Assembly: GCA_934408705.1 (NCBI GenBank)
Contig: CAKRVL010000040.1
Span: forward strand, 1-21,232
From: an uncultured Blautia sp.
Lineage (GTDB): Bacteria; Bacillota; Clostridia; Lachnospirales; Lachnospiraceae
Length of the DNA stretch: 21,232 nt
Direction of reading: 5' to 3'
The stretch's first letter is position 1. Each line of letters starts with the position of its first letter. Below the pieces are notes generated by a model that saw only the letters and a program-made list of their open reading frames with translations, was not told the DNA's origin and ran no database searches. Below are positions 14,340 through 20,674 of the stretch, in pieces. A program made the translations under genes and the position numbers.

Positions 14340-15299
14340 TTATCTGCATACAGGCGGATCAATAGCACGATACCAATATCCGCCCCGGCCTTTTTTTATT
14401 TTTATAAGATTACTCTCTTTAAAACAGGCAAATCCAAACATCCCCGCCATAAATTGTTCCTGCTGGTCATAACAGCCCGGTACTCCCAGTATATACTGAC
14501 CATTTTGCCTGCGGCACAGCAGGAGATGACCAAAATTGTAGTAACCATATTGTAGAAAACGATTATTTCGAAGAGCGCATTGACGCCTTGGAAAATGTAT
14601 CAGATCCTGAGGCGTGATTTTCCAGCATTGATCCAGATCACAATCTGTAAATGGACAGAAGGGCTGGCCAAAAGGAAGAGAGGTATTATTCTCTCCGGCC
14701 TGGACAGACTGGATATGAATAGGTTGAGAATCTGAAGAGACTTCGGATTCCTCCACCGGTTGTTCCTCTGTTTGCTGTTCCTCCGCCTGTCGCTCCTCTG
14801 TCTGTTGTTCCTCTATTTGCTGTTCCTCTGTCTGTTGTTCCGGCTCAGATACGTCTTGCTTTTCTATGTTTTCTACTGCTAACTCATCCCGCACATCTGT
14901 TTCCACCGGGCTTTCCCTGAAATTCCCCGGACGAATTGCCTGATCATCCCATTCGGTTCCGTAAAAGCCTCCGGATTCCGTAGTCATGATCATACCGCCC
15001 ATTTTCGTCAAAGGAATCCCTGAAGCACCCATACTCATACTGTCTGTTTCCAACGTACAGTCTATTTGGTTTTGCTTCGTCTTACAGATTCCCAATAAGC
15101 ATCCATTCATAAGTCCCTCTTTTCGGACAAAACCATAGATCTTACATATTGCTCCCTCTGTCAAGCCTTCTACTTGGAGATGAATTTCCACAGCGCACAG
15201 ATGATCACGTACCTCCACCTTCAAAAAACCGCAGTTGCTCTCCTTTTTCCCCTTTCGATATTCATATACATATGCGATAAACCGCTGATATTCTGCCAA
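14340..15299 (-). CDS. DUF6128 family protein
   Basis: 319 residues from a TTG start at 15299, which has GGGAGGG about 6 bases upstream. The open frame runs further (to 15353), but that part lacks a ribosome site. Order: an N-terminal domain (about residues 3-100; YQRFIAYVYEYRKGKKESNCGF, then VEVRDHLCAVEIHLQV), an acidic linker with a 5-residue EEQQT/EEQQI repeat (about 153-182), and a C-terminal domain (about 212-312; WKITPQDLIHFPRR, ALRNNRFLQYGYYNFGHLLL, ILGVPGCYDQQEQFMAGMFGF, GGYWYRAID). The two conserved ends around a variable linker are the pattern of DUF6128, which I know from Lachnospiraceae and which has no assigned function. No signal peptide or membrane segment is evident, so it should be cytoplasmic. 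Confidence 0.75.
   Translation of the reverse strand: MAEYQRFIAYVYEYRKGKKESNCGFLKVEVRDHLCAVEIHLQVEGLTEGAICKIYGFVRKEGLMNGCLLGICKTKQNQIDCTLETDSMSMGASGIPLTKMGGMIMTTESGGFYGTEWDDQAIRPGNFRESPVETDVRDELAVENIEKQDVSEPEQQTEEQQIEEQQTEERQAEEQQTEEQPVEESEVSSDSQPIHIQSVQAGENNTSLPFGQPFCPFTDCDLDQCWKITPQDLIHFPRRQCALRNNRFLQYGYYNFGHLLLCRRQNGQYILGVPGCYDQQEQFMAGMFGFACFKESNLIKIKKGRGGYWYRAIDPPVCR
14754..14840 (-). repeat. 15-bp in-frame tandem repeat in the DUF6128 gene
   Basis: About six imperfect 15-base units encode EEQQT and variants (EEQQI, EERQA, EEQPV). The acidic/Gln composition resembles, but is not the same as, the linker repeat in the LysM gene at 2759-2890. Confidence 0.75.
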
Positions 15300-15380
15300 C
15301 TGACACCCTCCCTGTCTTACAATATCCACTGCTTCATTAATGTATATGAACAACCAGGTTTTTCATTCATAAAACATGTG

Positions 15381-15406
15381 TCAGCTTCATTTCTCAGCTT
15401 CATTTT
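15381..15406. repeat. Two tandem 13-bp units
   Basis: TCAGCTTCATTTC (15381-15393) and TCAGCTTCATTTT (15394-15406) are adjacent and differ at one base. They lie in the spacer between the DUF6128 gene and the tRNA promoter. No function is evident. Confidence 0.6.
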
Positions 15407-15446
15407 TGCAAGGGTTTCAAGTTTTCAAGTTTTTTTATTTTTTCTG

Positions 15447-15475
15447 TTGACAAATGTCTTCAATCTATGTATAAT
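15447..15475 (+). promoter_or_regulatory. Consensus sigma-A promoter of the tRNA-Pro gene
   Basis: TTGACA (15447-15452), 17 bases, TATAAT (15470-15475): both perfect. The start point would be about 15482, 9 bases before the mature tRNA. Confidence 0.88.
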
Positions 15476-15490
15476 ATCACTTGTCGTTGA

Positions 15491-15564
15491 CGAAGTGTGG
15501 CTCAGTTTGGTAGAGCGCTGCGTTCGGGACGCAGAGGTCGTGGGTTCGAATCCCGTCACTTCGA
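15491..15564 (+). tRNA. tRNA-Pro (anticodon CGG)
   Basis: 74 bases forming a complete cloverleaf: acceptor CGAAGTG/CACTTCG, D stem GCTC/GAGC, anticodon stem CTGCG/CGCAG with loop TTCGGGA (anticodon CGG at 15525-15527), T-arm with loop TTCGAAT, and discriminator A. It reads proline codon CCG. The T stem contains two G-U pairs. CCA is not encoded (CTAC follows), so it must be added by the nucleotidyltransferase. It is a single-gene unit with its own promoter and terminator. Confidence 0.96.
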
Positions 15565-15578
15565 CTACTTGGCAGGGG

Positions 15579-15618
15579 CGCCGAAAGCCTTGAGAAATCA
15601 AGGGTTTCGGTGTTTTTT
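15579..15618 (+). terminator. Terminator of the tRNA-Pro gene
   Basis: CCGAAAGCCTTGA pairs with TCAAGGGTTTCGG around a GAAA tetraloop and is followed by TGTTTTTTT. A very stable classical terminator. Confidence 0.92.
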
Positions 15619-15815
15619 TGTTTAAAAAGTGGTAGTGGAATCTTCCTTTTGTCGATTTTTGTCAAACTGTTTTTCTTGAAAAAAGTATTTTTATAAGCTA
15701 TTCTATATTCATCTTATAAGATAAATCTTTATATTTAAGAAATTCTATTTGCTTTCTTTCGAAAGCTATATTCCATTTTAATACTATAATCTGCGCACAG
15801 AAAGTAGCTATAGGC
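15619..15815. other. AT-rich spacer without a supported gene
   Basis: It holds a perfect 12-base palindrome ATCTTATAAGAT (15711-15722) and a small GCTTTC/GAAAGC hairpin near 15751-15766. No coding region is supported on either strand. It ends at the promoter of the small gene to the right. Confidence 0.5.
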
Positions 15816-15844
15816 TTTACACACCGTTCAAATACCGTTACAAT
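15816..15844 (+). promoter_or_regulatory. Sigma-A promoter of the 50-codon gene
   Basis: TTTACA (15816-15821) and TACAAT (15839-15844) with a 17-base spacer, each one base off consensus. The spacer holds two ACCGTT copies 11 bases apart. ACACCGT at 15821-15827 is mirrored by ACGGTGT at 15872-15878, near the ribosome site, a possible operator pair. Confidence 0.65.
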
Positions 15845-15901
15845 AGTTATATCATAATAATTATAGTAAGGACGGTGTTTCATATGATGGAGGATTTCTA
15901 C

Positions 15902-16054
15902 ATGCCAACTGACATCCAATTTAAAGATGACTTACGAAAAGAAGAGATCAAACTGGAAGAGTTATTAAATTTACTAAAGAATCAGGAATATGAGAAGCTT
16001 CAGAAAAAGCTAGAACGTGACTTGAAGCGTGTCCGCGAAAGCTTACAGGACTAA
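15902..16054 (+). CDS. Small charged helical protein, unknown function
   Basis: A 50-codon frame from ATG 15902 to TAA 16054. GGAGG lies 8 bases upstream. An in-frame ATG pair at 15884/15887 would add six residues (MMEDFY) but has a poorer ribosome site. The product is almost wholly charged helix: MPTDIQFKDDLRKEE, then leucine-spaced LEELLNLLKN and EKLQKKLERDLKRVRESLQD, compatible with a short amphipathic or coiled-coil helix. There is no signal peptide or membrane segment. A promoter (15816-15844), a good ribosome site and a terminator immediately after the stop argue that it is a real single-gene unit. I do not recognise the family. Position between a tRNA and the bioY operon gives no functional hint. 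Confidence 0.7.
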   Translation: MPTDIQFKDDLRKEEIKLEELLNLLKNQEYEKLQKKLERDLKRVRESLQD

Positions 16055-16061
16055 AGAGAAA

Positions 16062-16090
16062 GGGGGCTGGCCCGACAGTCCCCAATTTTT
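16062..16090. terminator. Terminator of the small gene, usable on both strands
   Basis: GGGGGCTG (16062-16069) pairs with CAGTCCCC (16076-16083), followed by AATTTTT. On the minus strand CCCCC is followed by TTTCTCTTT, so it may also end the bioY-DUF1284 transcript. Confidence 0.8.
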
Positions 16091-16194
16091 CCACAAGAGC
16101 TGATGAATTTATTCTTTCGAAACTGGATTTACTTTGTTGCTATCTACCTGTAAAATTCCGAAAGATGTTTTTATGAACATAATTCCCTGCCACT

Positions 16195-16611
16195 TCATTT
16201 ACTCCACCGGCTCGGCTGTTCCTGGCAGATTCTGTTCCACTGGCAGTCACCACAGATCTGATCACGTTTTCCGGCAGCAATGATTTTCTGCTCTACCGTT
16301 TTTGTAAATTCTGCAAACGCAAGCTTCTGCCCTTCTTTTAAGCCGCATTCCTCCAAAACTTCGTTATCATATCGCTTCACTTTCTCTGCAGCCTCGCAGA
16401 CACCCTCACAATTATTTGGACAGGCAGAACAAATCTCATCTGTTTTTACCGTGAGGCAAACCTCTGCCCCTTTTGTAAAAAGCTCCAGCATTTCCTGCAT
16501 ATGGGCTGTAAATCCATTGCTGTAGCCATTTCCTATAAAAAACGCCAGGCACATCCCGTGATGAGGGCGAATGGGATATGTCTGACGTTCTTTTTTACTG
16601 CATTGGTACAA
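16195..16611 (-). CDS. DUF1284 family cysteine-rich protein
   Basis: 138 residues from the preferred TTG at 16611, preceded by AGAAGGG with 9-base spacing; the frame continues to an ATG at 16650, which would overlap bioY by 56 bases. The family signature IRPHHGMCLAFFIGNGYS lies at about residues 14-31, followed by FTAHM. Cysteines are arranged as C61-x2-C64-x3-C68-x3-C72 and C120-x2-C123-x5-C129, which suggests metal or iron-sulfur binding. Function is unknown. It overlaps the 3' end of bioY by 17 bases and is probably translated from the same mRNA. Whether it is linked to biotin uptake is not known. Confidence 0.8.
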   Translation of the reverse strand: MYQCSKKERQTYPIRPHHGMCLAFFIGNGYSNGFTAHMQEMLELFTKGAEVCLTVKTDEICSACPNNCEGVCEAAEKVKRYDNEVLEECGLKEGQKLAFAEFTKTVEQKIIAAGKRDQICGDCQWNRICQEQPSRWSK

Positions 16612-17152
16612 GCTTGCGTACCCTTCTGGACAAAACAAATGCCAGAGCAATCTTCACAAGGTCAGGAATAATAAATGGAATTACGCACCAGCCCAGTACG
16701 GTTCCAAGTCCAACAGCTCCTGTCGTACGTGTGTATACAACCATAAACCAGATAGTTCCCATTGCGTAGCAGACAATCAAACCAACTACCATGGAAAGAA
16801 TCTGAATAACAGGCTTTTTGCCCCACAGGGATTCCATTGCCCACATTACCAGTGCGGAGAAAAGAAATCCGATGATATAGCCGCCGGTATTGTTAAGGAG
16901 AATTCCAAGTCCTCCTGAAAATCCTGCAAATACAGGAACTCCAATAGCTCCAAGTAAAATGTAAACCAGTACAGCCAGGCTGCCTCTCTTTCCACCAAGC
17001 ACACCAACAGCCATAAATACACCAAATGTCTGTAATGTAAACGGTACTGTCATCGGAATGGAAATCCAGGAACAGATTGCGATCAGCACGGCAAAAATGG
17101 CAATATAAGCCAGATCATATGTTTTTGTCTTTGTTGCAGTTACGGTACTCAT
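16595..17152 (-). CDS. bioY: Biotin transporter BioY (S component)
   Basis: 185 residues, the substrate-binding membrane subunit of an ECF-type biotin transporter. About six hydrophobic segments are visible, with the family blocks IPMTVPFTLQTFGVFMAVGVLGGKRG (about 32-57), GAIGVPVFAGFSGGLGILL...TGGYIIGFL (about 68-97), and the C-terminal PFIIPDLVKIALAFVLSRRVRK. The ATG at 17152 has GGAGGAG just upstream. No ATPase or T-component gene is adjacent, so it probably uses a shared ECF energising module elsewhere in the genome. It has its own promoter (17192-17220) with an operator-like inverted repeat over the -10. Confidence 0.95.
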   Translation of the reverse strand: MSTVTATKTKTYDLAYIAIFAVLIAICSWISIPMTVPFTLQTFGVFMAVGVLGGKRGSLAVLVYILLGAIGVPVFAGFSGGLGILLNNTGGYIIGFLFSALVMWAMESLWGKKPVIQILSMVVGLIVCYAMGTIWFMVVYTRTTGAVGLGTVLGWCVIPFIIPDLVKIALAFVLSRRVRKLVPMQ

Positions 17153-17180
17153 TTTCTCCTCCTCGAATAAATATTATTTT

Positions 17181-17199
17181 TGTCAGATACAATCTAACA
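17181..17199. promoter_or_regulatory. Operator-like inverted repeat over the bioY -10 box
   Basis: TGTCAGAT (17181-17188) and ATCTAACA (17192-17199) form an 8-bp inverted repeat with one mismatch around ACA. It covers the -10 and start region of bioY, the place where a repressor would act. It does not look like the usual BirA site (TTGTTAACC / GGTTAACAA). Confidence 0.5.
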
Positions 17200-17220
17200 T
17201 AGTTGCACTGCAATTGTCAA
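17192..17220 (-). promoter_or_regulatory. Sigma-A promoter of bioY-DUF1284
   Basis: On the minus strand TTGACA (17215-17220), 17 bases, TTAGAT (17192-17197). The spacer also contains the dyad TTGCA-G-TGCAA. Confidence 0.65.
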
Positions 17221-17263
17221 CCTATTATTTATTTTTAGTTTACAATTCTCTTCATGAAGAATC

Positions 17264-17293
17264 TGGACATGTTTCCTGCCTACGTGCTATACT
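17264..17293 (+). promoter_or_regulatory. Candidate promoter of the LytTR regulator gene
   Basis: TGGACA (17264-17269), 18 bases, TATACT (17288-17293), each one base off consensus. A CTTCATGAAG dyad (17250-17259) and a TACAATTC element (17241-17248), like the repeat upstream of the transporter genes, lie just before it. Confidence 0.5.
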
Positions 17294-17317
17294 GCTGTAA
17301 AGTGGAGGATTAAAAAA

Positions 17318-18022
17318 TTGTGTCAAACATATAAAATTGCAATTTGTGACGACCTTGCCACAGACAGAAAATATCTTTCTTCTCTGTGCGAAATATGGGG
17401 CAGACATAACAGTTATCATATACAGATTTCAGAATTTACATCAGCCGAAAATTTTTTGTTTAATTATGCCGAAAAAAAAGATTTTGACATTCTTCTCCTT
17501 GATATAGAAATGGGCGCCATGGATGGTGTTACCATGGCAAGGAAACTGCGTCAGGATAATCAGACCGTACAAATTATATTCATCACCGGATACTCAGACT
17601 ATATTTCTGACGGATATGAGGTAGATGCCCTTCACTATCTGATGAAGCCCCTACAAGAAGAGAAGCTATTTACAGTTCTTGACCGTGCAGTCACAAAGCT
17701 TATCAAAAGCGAGAGGATTCTTAACATAATCAGTCAGGGTGAGATGCTTCGTTTGCCTGTTTGTCAGATCAGTTATGTAGAGGTAAACAGCAATTATATT
17801 ACTATTCACAGTCAACAGTCCATCACCCTGAAAATGACCTTAAGTGAATTAGAAAAGAAGCTGGATTCTCATTTTTTCAGAGTGGGACGTTCTGCTTTGG
17901 TAAATCTGAAAAAAATCACCCGGGTCACCCAAAAAGAGATTTATTTACAGGATGGAAGTATAATTCCTCTTCCTCGCGGCGCTTATGAAAAGGTTAACCG
18001 GGCAATCATTAATATGGACTGA
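17318..18022 (+). CDS. LytTR-type response regulator
   Basis: 234 residues: a receiver domain (about 5-125) and a LytTR DNA-binding domain (about 138-232), the AgrA/ComE/VirR architecture. The receiver has the acidic pair D11-D12, the phosphoacceptor D62 in LLLDIEMGAMDG, T90 in FITGYS and K110 in YLMKPL, so it should be phosphorylatable. The LytTR part shows QISYVEVNSNYITIHS and the closing FFRVGRSALVNLKKI...LPLPRGAYEKV. The start is TTG at 17318 with GGAGGA 8 bases upstream; no ATG fits the frame nearby. The kinase gene follows after 14 bases. LytTR regulators bind paired direct repeats about 21-22 bases apart, and such a pair lies upstream of the transporter genes at 18695-18729. Confidence 0.92.
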   Translation: MCQTYKIAICDDLATDRKYLSSLCEIWGRHNSYHIQISEFTSAENFLFNYAEKKDFDILLLDIEMGAMDGVTMARKLRQDNQTVQIIFITGYSDYISDGYEVDALHYLMKPLQEEKLFTVLDRAVTKLIKSERILNIISQGEMLRLPVCQISYVEVNSNYITIHSQQSITLKMTLSELEKKLDSHFFRVGRSALVNLKKITRVTQKEIYLQDGSIIPLPRGAYEKVNRAIINMD

Positions 18023-18036
18023 TTTGGGAGATTGGA

Positions 18037-18699
18037 ATGTGTTTATTTTCAAAGAAAACAGATAAAAAACTTGATGCATATCAGAAAGAACTGATTGAAA
18101 CTCACTACCAGGAGGTTGATAATATGTACCGCCAGATGCGAGGCTGGCGCCATGATTATCGTAACCATATCCAGACAATGAAGGCTTATGCAGCCACAGA
18201 AGACTGGGACGCAATCAGACATTATCTCGATCTTCTCGACAAGGATCTTACCACAGTAGATACTGTGGTAAAAACCGGAAATGCCATGACAGATGCTATT
18301 TTAAATTCTAAAATATCATTAGCACGATCCAAAGATATTCAGGTAATTGCAGATGCTGACATTCCTGTTAAGCTGAATTCCTCTGAGATTGATCTTTGCT
18401 GTATCATCGGAAATTTATTTGACAATGCCATAGAAGCCAGCCTGCAGCTTCCCAAAGAAAAACGGCTGATCCGCATTTATATGGACATGAAAAACACTCA
18501 GTTATACATTTCTTTCACTAATTTTACAGCGGGAAAGAAGCTGAAAAAACAGGGAAATCTTTTTAAAAGTACAAAAGGTGATGGTCATGGTTTGGGACTG
18601 ATCCGTATTGATGATATCGTAAAGCGTTCTGATGGCTATATCAGCCGAAACAGTGAAGATGGCGCCTTTACCACTGAGATTTTACTGCCCCAGTTATAA
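18037..18699 (+). CDS. GHKL sensor histidine kinase without a membrane domain
   Basis: 220 residues. It has the dimerisation/phosphorylation helix with the AgrC-type H-box (GWRHDYRNHI, His39) and a GHKL ATPase domain with N-box GNLFDNAIEA (about 125-134) and G-box GDGHGLGL (about 181-188). Relatives in quorum or bacteriocin systems carry five to seven membrane helices in front of this core. Here only about 35 charged, coiled-coil-like residues (MCLFSKKTDKKLDAYQKELIE) precede the H-box, and no membrane or signal segment exists. The ATG has GGGAG 6 bases upstream, and nothing upstream in frame suggests a lost N-terminus, because the regulator gene ends only 14 bases away. It may sense a cytosolic cue or the state of the adjacent transporter. 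Confidence 0.9.
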   Translation: MCLFSKKTDKKLDAYQKELIETHYQEVDNMYRQMRGWRHDYRNHIQTMKAYAATEDWDAIRHYLDLLDKDLTTVDTVVKTGNAMTDAILNSKISLARSKDIQVIADADIPVKLNSSEIDLCCIIGNLFDNAIEASLQLPKEKRLIRIYMDMKNTQLYISFTNFTAGKKLKKQGNLFKSTKGDGHGLGLIRIDDIVKRSDGYISRNSEDGAFTTEILLPQL

Positions 18700-18729
18700 T
18701 TCATCCCCCAAAACATACAATTCATCCCC
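18695..18729 (+). promoter_or_regulatory. Paired 14-base direct repeats, candidate LytTR binding site
   Basis: TATAATTCATCCCC (18695-18708) and TACAATTCATCCCC (18716-18729) differ at one base and repeat with a 21-base period, the spacing of AgrA/ComE-type sites. The first copy overlaps the kinase stop codon. An extended -10 box lies 27 bases further on. Confidence 0.6.
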
Positions 18730-18752
18730 GGTTTAATCCGGGGATATTTTTT
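18724..18752 (+). terminator. Terminator-like hairpin after the kinase gene
   Basis: ATCCCCGG pairs with CCGGGGAT around TTTAAT and is followed by ATTTTTT. Its left arm is also the second direct repeat, so operator and terminator share sequence. It would separate the regulator/kinase transcript from the transporter transcript. Confidence 0.75.
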
Positions 18753-18753
18753 C

Positions 18754-18762
18754 TGGTAAAAT
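18754..18762 (+). promoter_or_regulatory. Extended -10 box, candidate promoter of the ABC transporter genes
   Basis: TGGTAAAAT (18754-18762) is an extended -10 one base off TGnTATAAT. No -35 box is seen 17 bases upstream, which fits a promoter that needs an activator bound at 18695-18729. Confidence 0.4.
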
Positions 18763-18772
18763 CCGTATCAAA

Positions 18773-18796
18773 GGGGGCAAAAAAACTTTTGACCCC
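18773..18796 (+). promoter_or_regulatory. Hairpin near the 5' end of the transporter mRNA
   Basis: GGGG-g-CAAAA pairs with TTTTG-a-CCCC: nine base pairs with one mismatch and a 4-base loop, beginning within a few bases of the predicted start point. No T-run follows. A perfect palindrome GATTCCGGAATC (18807-18818) lies just downstream. Confidence 0.5.
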
Positions 18797-18844
18797 AACA
18801 TCTTTTGATTCCGGAATCACAAACATAAGAAAGAAGGGAAAATC

Positions 18845-20674
18845 ATGTTTCAAAAAAAGCCTGTATCAAAATACAGTACTTTTCAAAATATATGGTTCAT
18901 GATTAAACTTGCCTGCACTTCTCAGGAGAAGAAAGTTCTGGTGATCAGCTTTTTTATCGCACTGTTAACCATTATACAGAACCTTCTTAACCTTTATGTT
19001 TCTCCTGTCATATTAAGTGCAATAGAAAATCATGTTTCCATTCAGGAACTGCTTTTTACAATTGTAATTTTTGTGCTTATGATGATGCTGGTATCAGCTG
19101 CATTGACTTATGCAAATCAAAACGTAATTTGCGGGCGGATCAGTGTCCGTTGTGAGATTGTAAACCTTTTAAACCAAAAAGCATCCACAACATCTTATCC
19201 CAATATAGACGATATGAAATTCAAAAAATTACTGACCAAATCGGCCGAATATACGGACAATAACGATCAGGCCACTGAAGCAATCTGGAATACACTAACT
19301 GTACTTTTAATCAATATTGCCTGTTTTTTTATTTATGCCAGGCTTCTTACGCAAATTCATCCTATTCTGATTTTAGTCATTCTGTCAACTGCCGGAATCA
19401 GTTATTTTATCTCTCAAAGATTAGATGAATATAAATATCAGCACCGGGAGGAAGAGGCAGAATATATACACCAAATGGCATATTTGTTAAATCGTGCAGC
19501 TGACTTTGGAGCTGCAAAAGATATCCGCATTTTCGGTCTTCGTTCCTGGCTGGAAGAGTTATATAGCAAAACAGCCAGGGAATTTACAGAATTTCATCGA
19601 AAAGCAGAAAGTGTTTATATCTGGTCAGGGATTGCAGATTTGATTTTTACTTTTCTGCGCAATGGAGCGATCTACGCATATTTAATTTATTTGGTATTAT
19701 ACCGCGATCTTGATGCGCCTGCTTTTTTGCTTTATTTTACTGCAGCGAACAGTTTTTCCACCTGGATTACAGGAATTCTGGAAGGACTTGGCACATTGCA
19801 TCGACAGTCTCTTGATATTTCCACGGTCCGGGAATGTCTGGATTATCCGGAATTATTCCGTTTCAAAGATGGACTTACCTTAAATCAGGACGCCAAAAAT
19901 AATTATGAAATTGTTTTGGAAAATGTTTCATTTCGCTATCCAGGAGCCAAAACAGATACTTTAAAAAATATAAATCTCACGTTACATCCAGGAGAAAATC
20001 TGGCAGTCGTAGGTCTCAATGGTGCTGGAAAAACTACGTTGATCAAAATAATCTGTGGGTTTCTTGATCCTACAAAAGGACAGGTAAAATTAAATGGAAC
20101 AGATATCCGAAACTATAACAGAAAAGACTATTATAAGCTGTTCTCGGCAGTGTTTCAGGATTTTTCCTTGTTAGCGGGAACCATTGCAGAAAATGTGGCG
20201 CAAACAGAAAATTTCGACCTGAAACAGGTGAAAAATTGTATCAAAAAAGCCGGCTTGCTTCCAAAAATAGAAGCTCTTCCAGATAAGTATCAAACCTTTC
20301 TGAATCGTGAGGTTTACAAAAATGCAATTATGCTTTCAGGAGGAGAAACACAGCGCCTTATGCTCGCCCGCGCATTATATAAAGATGCCCCTTTTATTAT
20401 ATTGGACGAACCAACTGCCGCACTTGATTCCATTGCGGAAGCAGATATTTATCAGAAATATGACGAAATGACAAAGGGAAAATCCTCCGTTTATATCTCC
20501 CATCGGCTCGCTTCTACCAGATTCTGCAGCAGAATCTTAATGCTGGAGCAGGGAGAAATACAGGAAGAAGGAACTCACGAAGAGCTGTTAAGGCAAAGTG
20601 GAAAATACGCTGCTCTCTATGAGGTTCAAAGCAAATATTACAGGGAAGGAGATGGAGAAAATGAAGACAAATGA
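18845..20674 (+). CDS. ABC half-transporter (permease plus ATPase)
   Basis: 609 residues: an exporter-type transmembrane domain (about 20-330, with hydrophobic segments near 32-60, 70-90, 150-190 and 262-300) and an ATPase domain (355-600). Walker A GLNGAGKTT (390-398), Q-loop FQD (Q438), signature LSGGETQR (497-504), Walker B FIILDEPTAALD (517-528) and the switch SHR (H553) are all intact, so this subunit can hydrolyse ATP. The ATG at 18845 has AGAAGGG about 6 bases upstream. The next half-transporter overlaps it by 14 bases, so the two probably form a heterodimeric exporter. The cargo is unknown; proximity to a LytTR/GHKL pair suggests peptide, lantibiotic or antimicrobial export or resistance, by inference only. 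There is no peptidase C39 domain. Confidence 0.93.
   Translation: MFQKKPVSKYSTFQNIWFMIKLACTSQEKKVLVISFFIALLTIIQNLLNLYVSPVILSAIENHVSIQELLFTIVIFVLMMMLVSAALTYANQNVICGRISVRCEIVNLLNQKASTTSYPNIDDMKFKKLLTKSAEYTDNNDQATEAIWNTLTVLLINIACFFIYARLLTQIHPILILVILSTAGISYFISQRLDEYKYQHREEEAEYIHQMAYLLNRAADFGAAKDIRIFGLRSWLEELYSKTAREFTEFHRKAESVYIWSGIADLIFTFLRNGAIYAYLIYLVLYRDLDAPAFLLYFTAANSFSTWITGILEGLGTLHRQSLDISTVRECLDYPELFRFKDGLTLNQDAKNNYEIVLENVSFRYPGAKTDTLKNINLTLHPGENLAVVGLNGAGKTTLIKIICGFLDPTKGQVKLNGTDIRNYNRKDYYKLFSAVFQDFSLLAGTIAENVAQTENFDLKQVKNCIKKAGLLPKIEALPDKYQTFLNREVYKNAIMLSGGETQRLMLARALYKDAPFIILDEPTAALDSIAEADIYQKYDEMTKGKSSVYISHRLASTRFCSRILMLEQGEIQEEGTHEELLRQSGKYAALYEVQSKYYREGDGENEDK

Noticed and set aside
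15711..15722. Perfect palindrome ATCTTATAAGAT as an operator
   Set aside because: It lies in very AT-rich sequence about 100 bases from the nearest promoter; chance is a sufficient explanation.
16595..17220. Riboswitch or classical BirA operator controlling bioY
   Set aside because: The leader is only about 35 bases and no TTGTTAACC/GGTTAACAA pair is present; the dyad seen is of another type.
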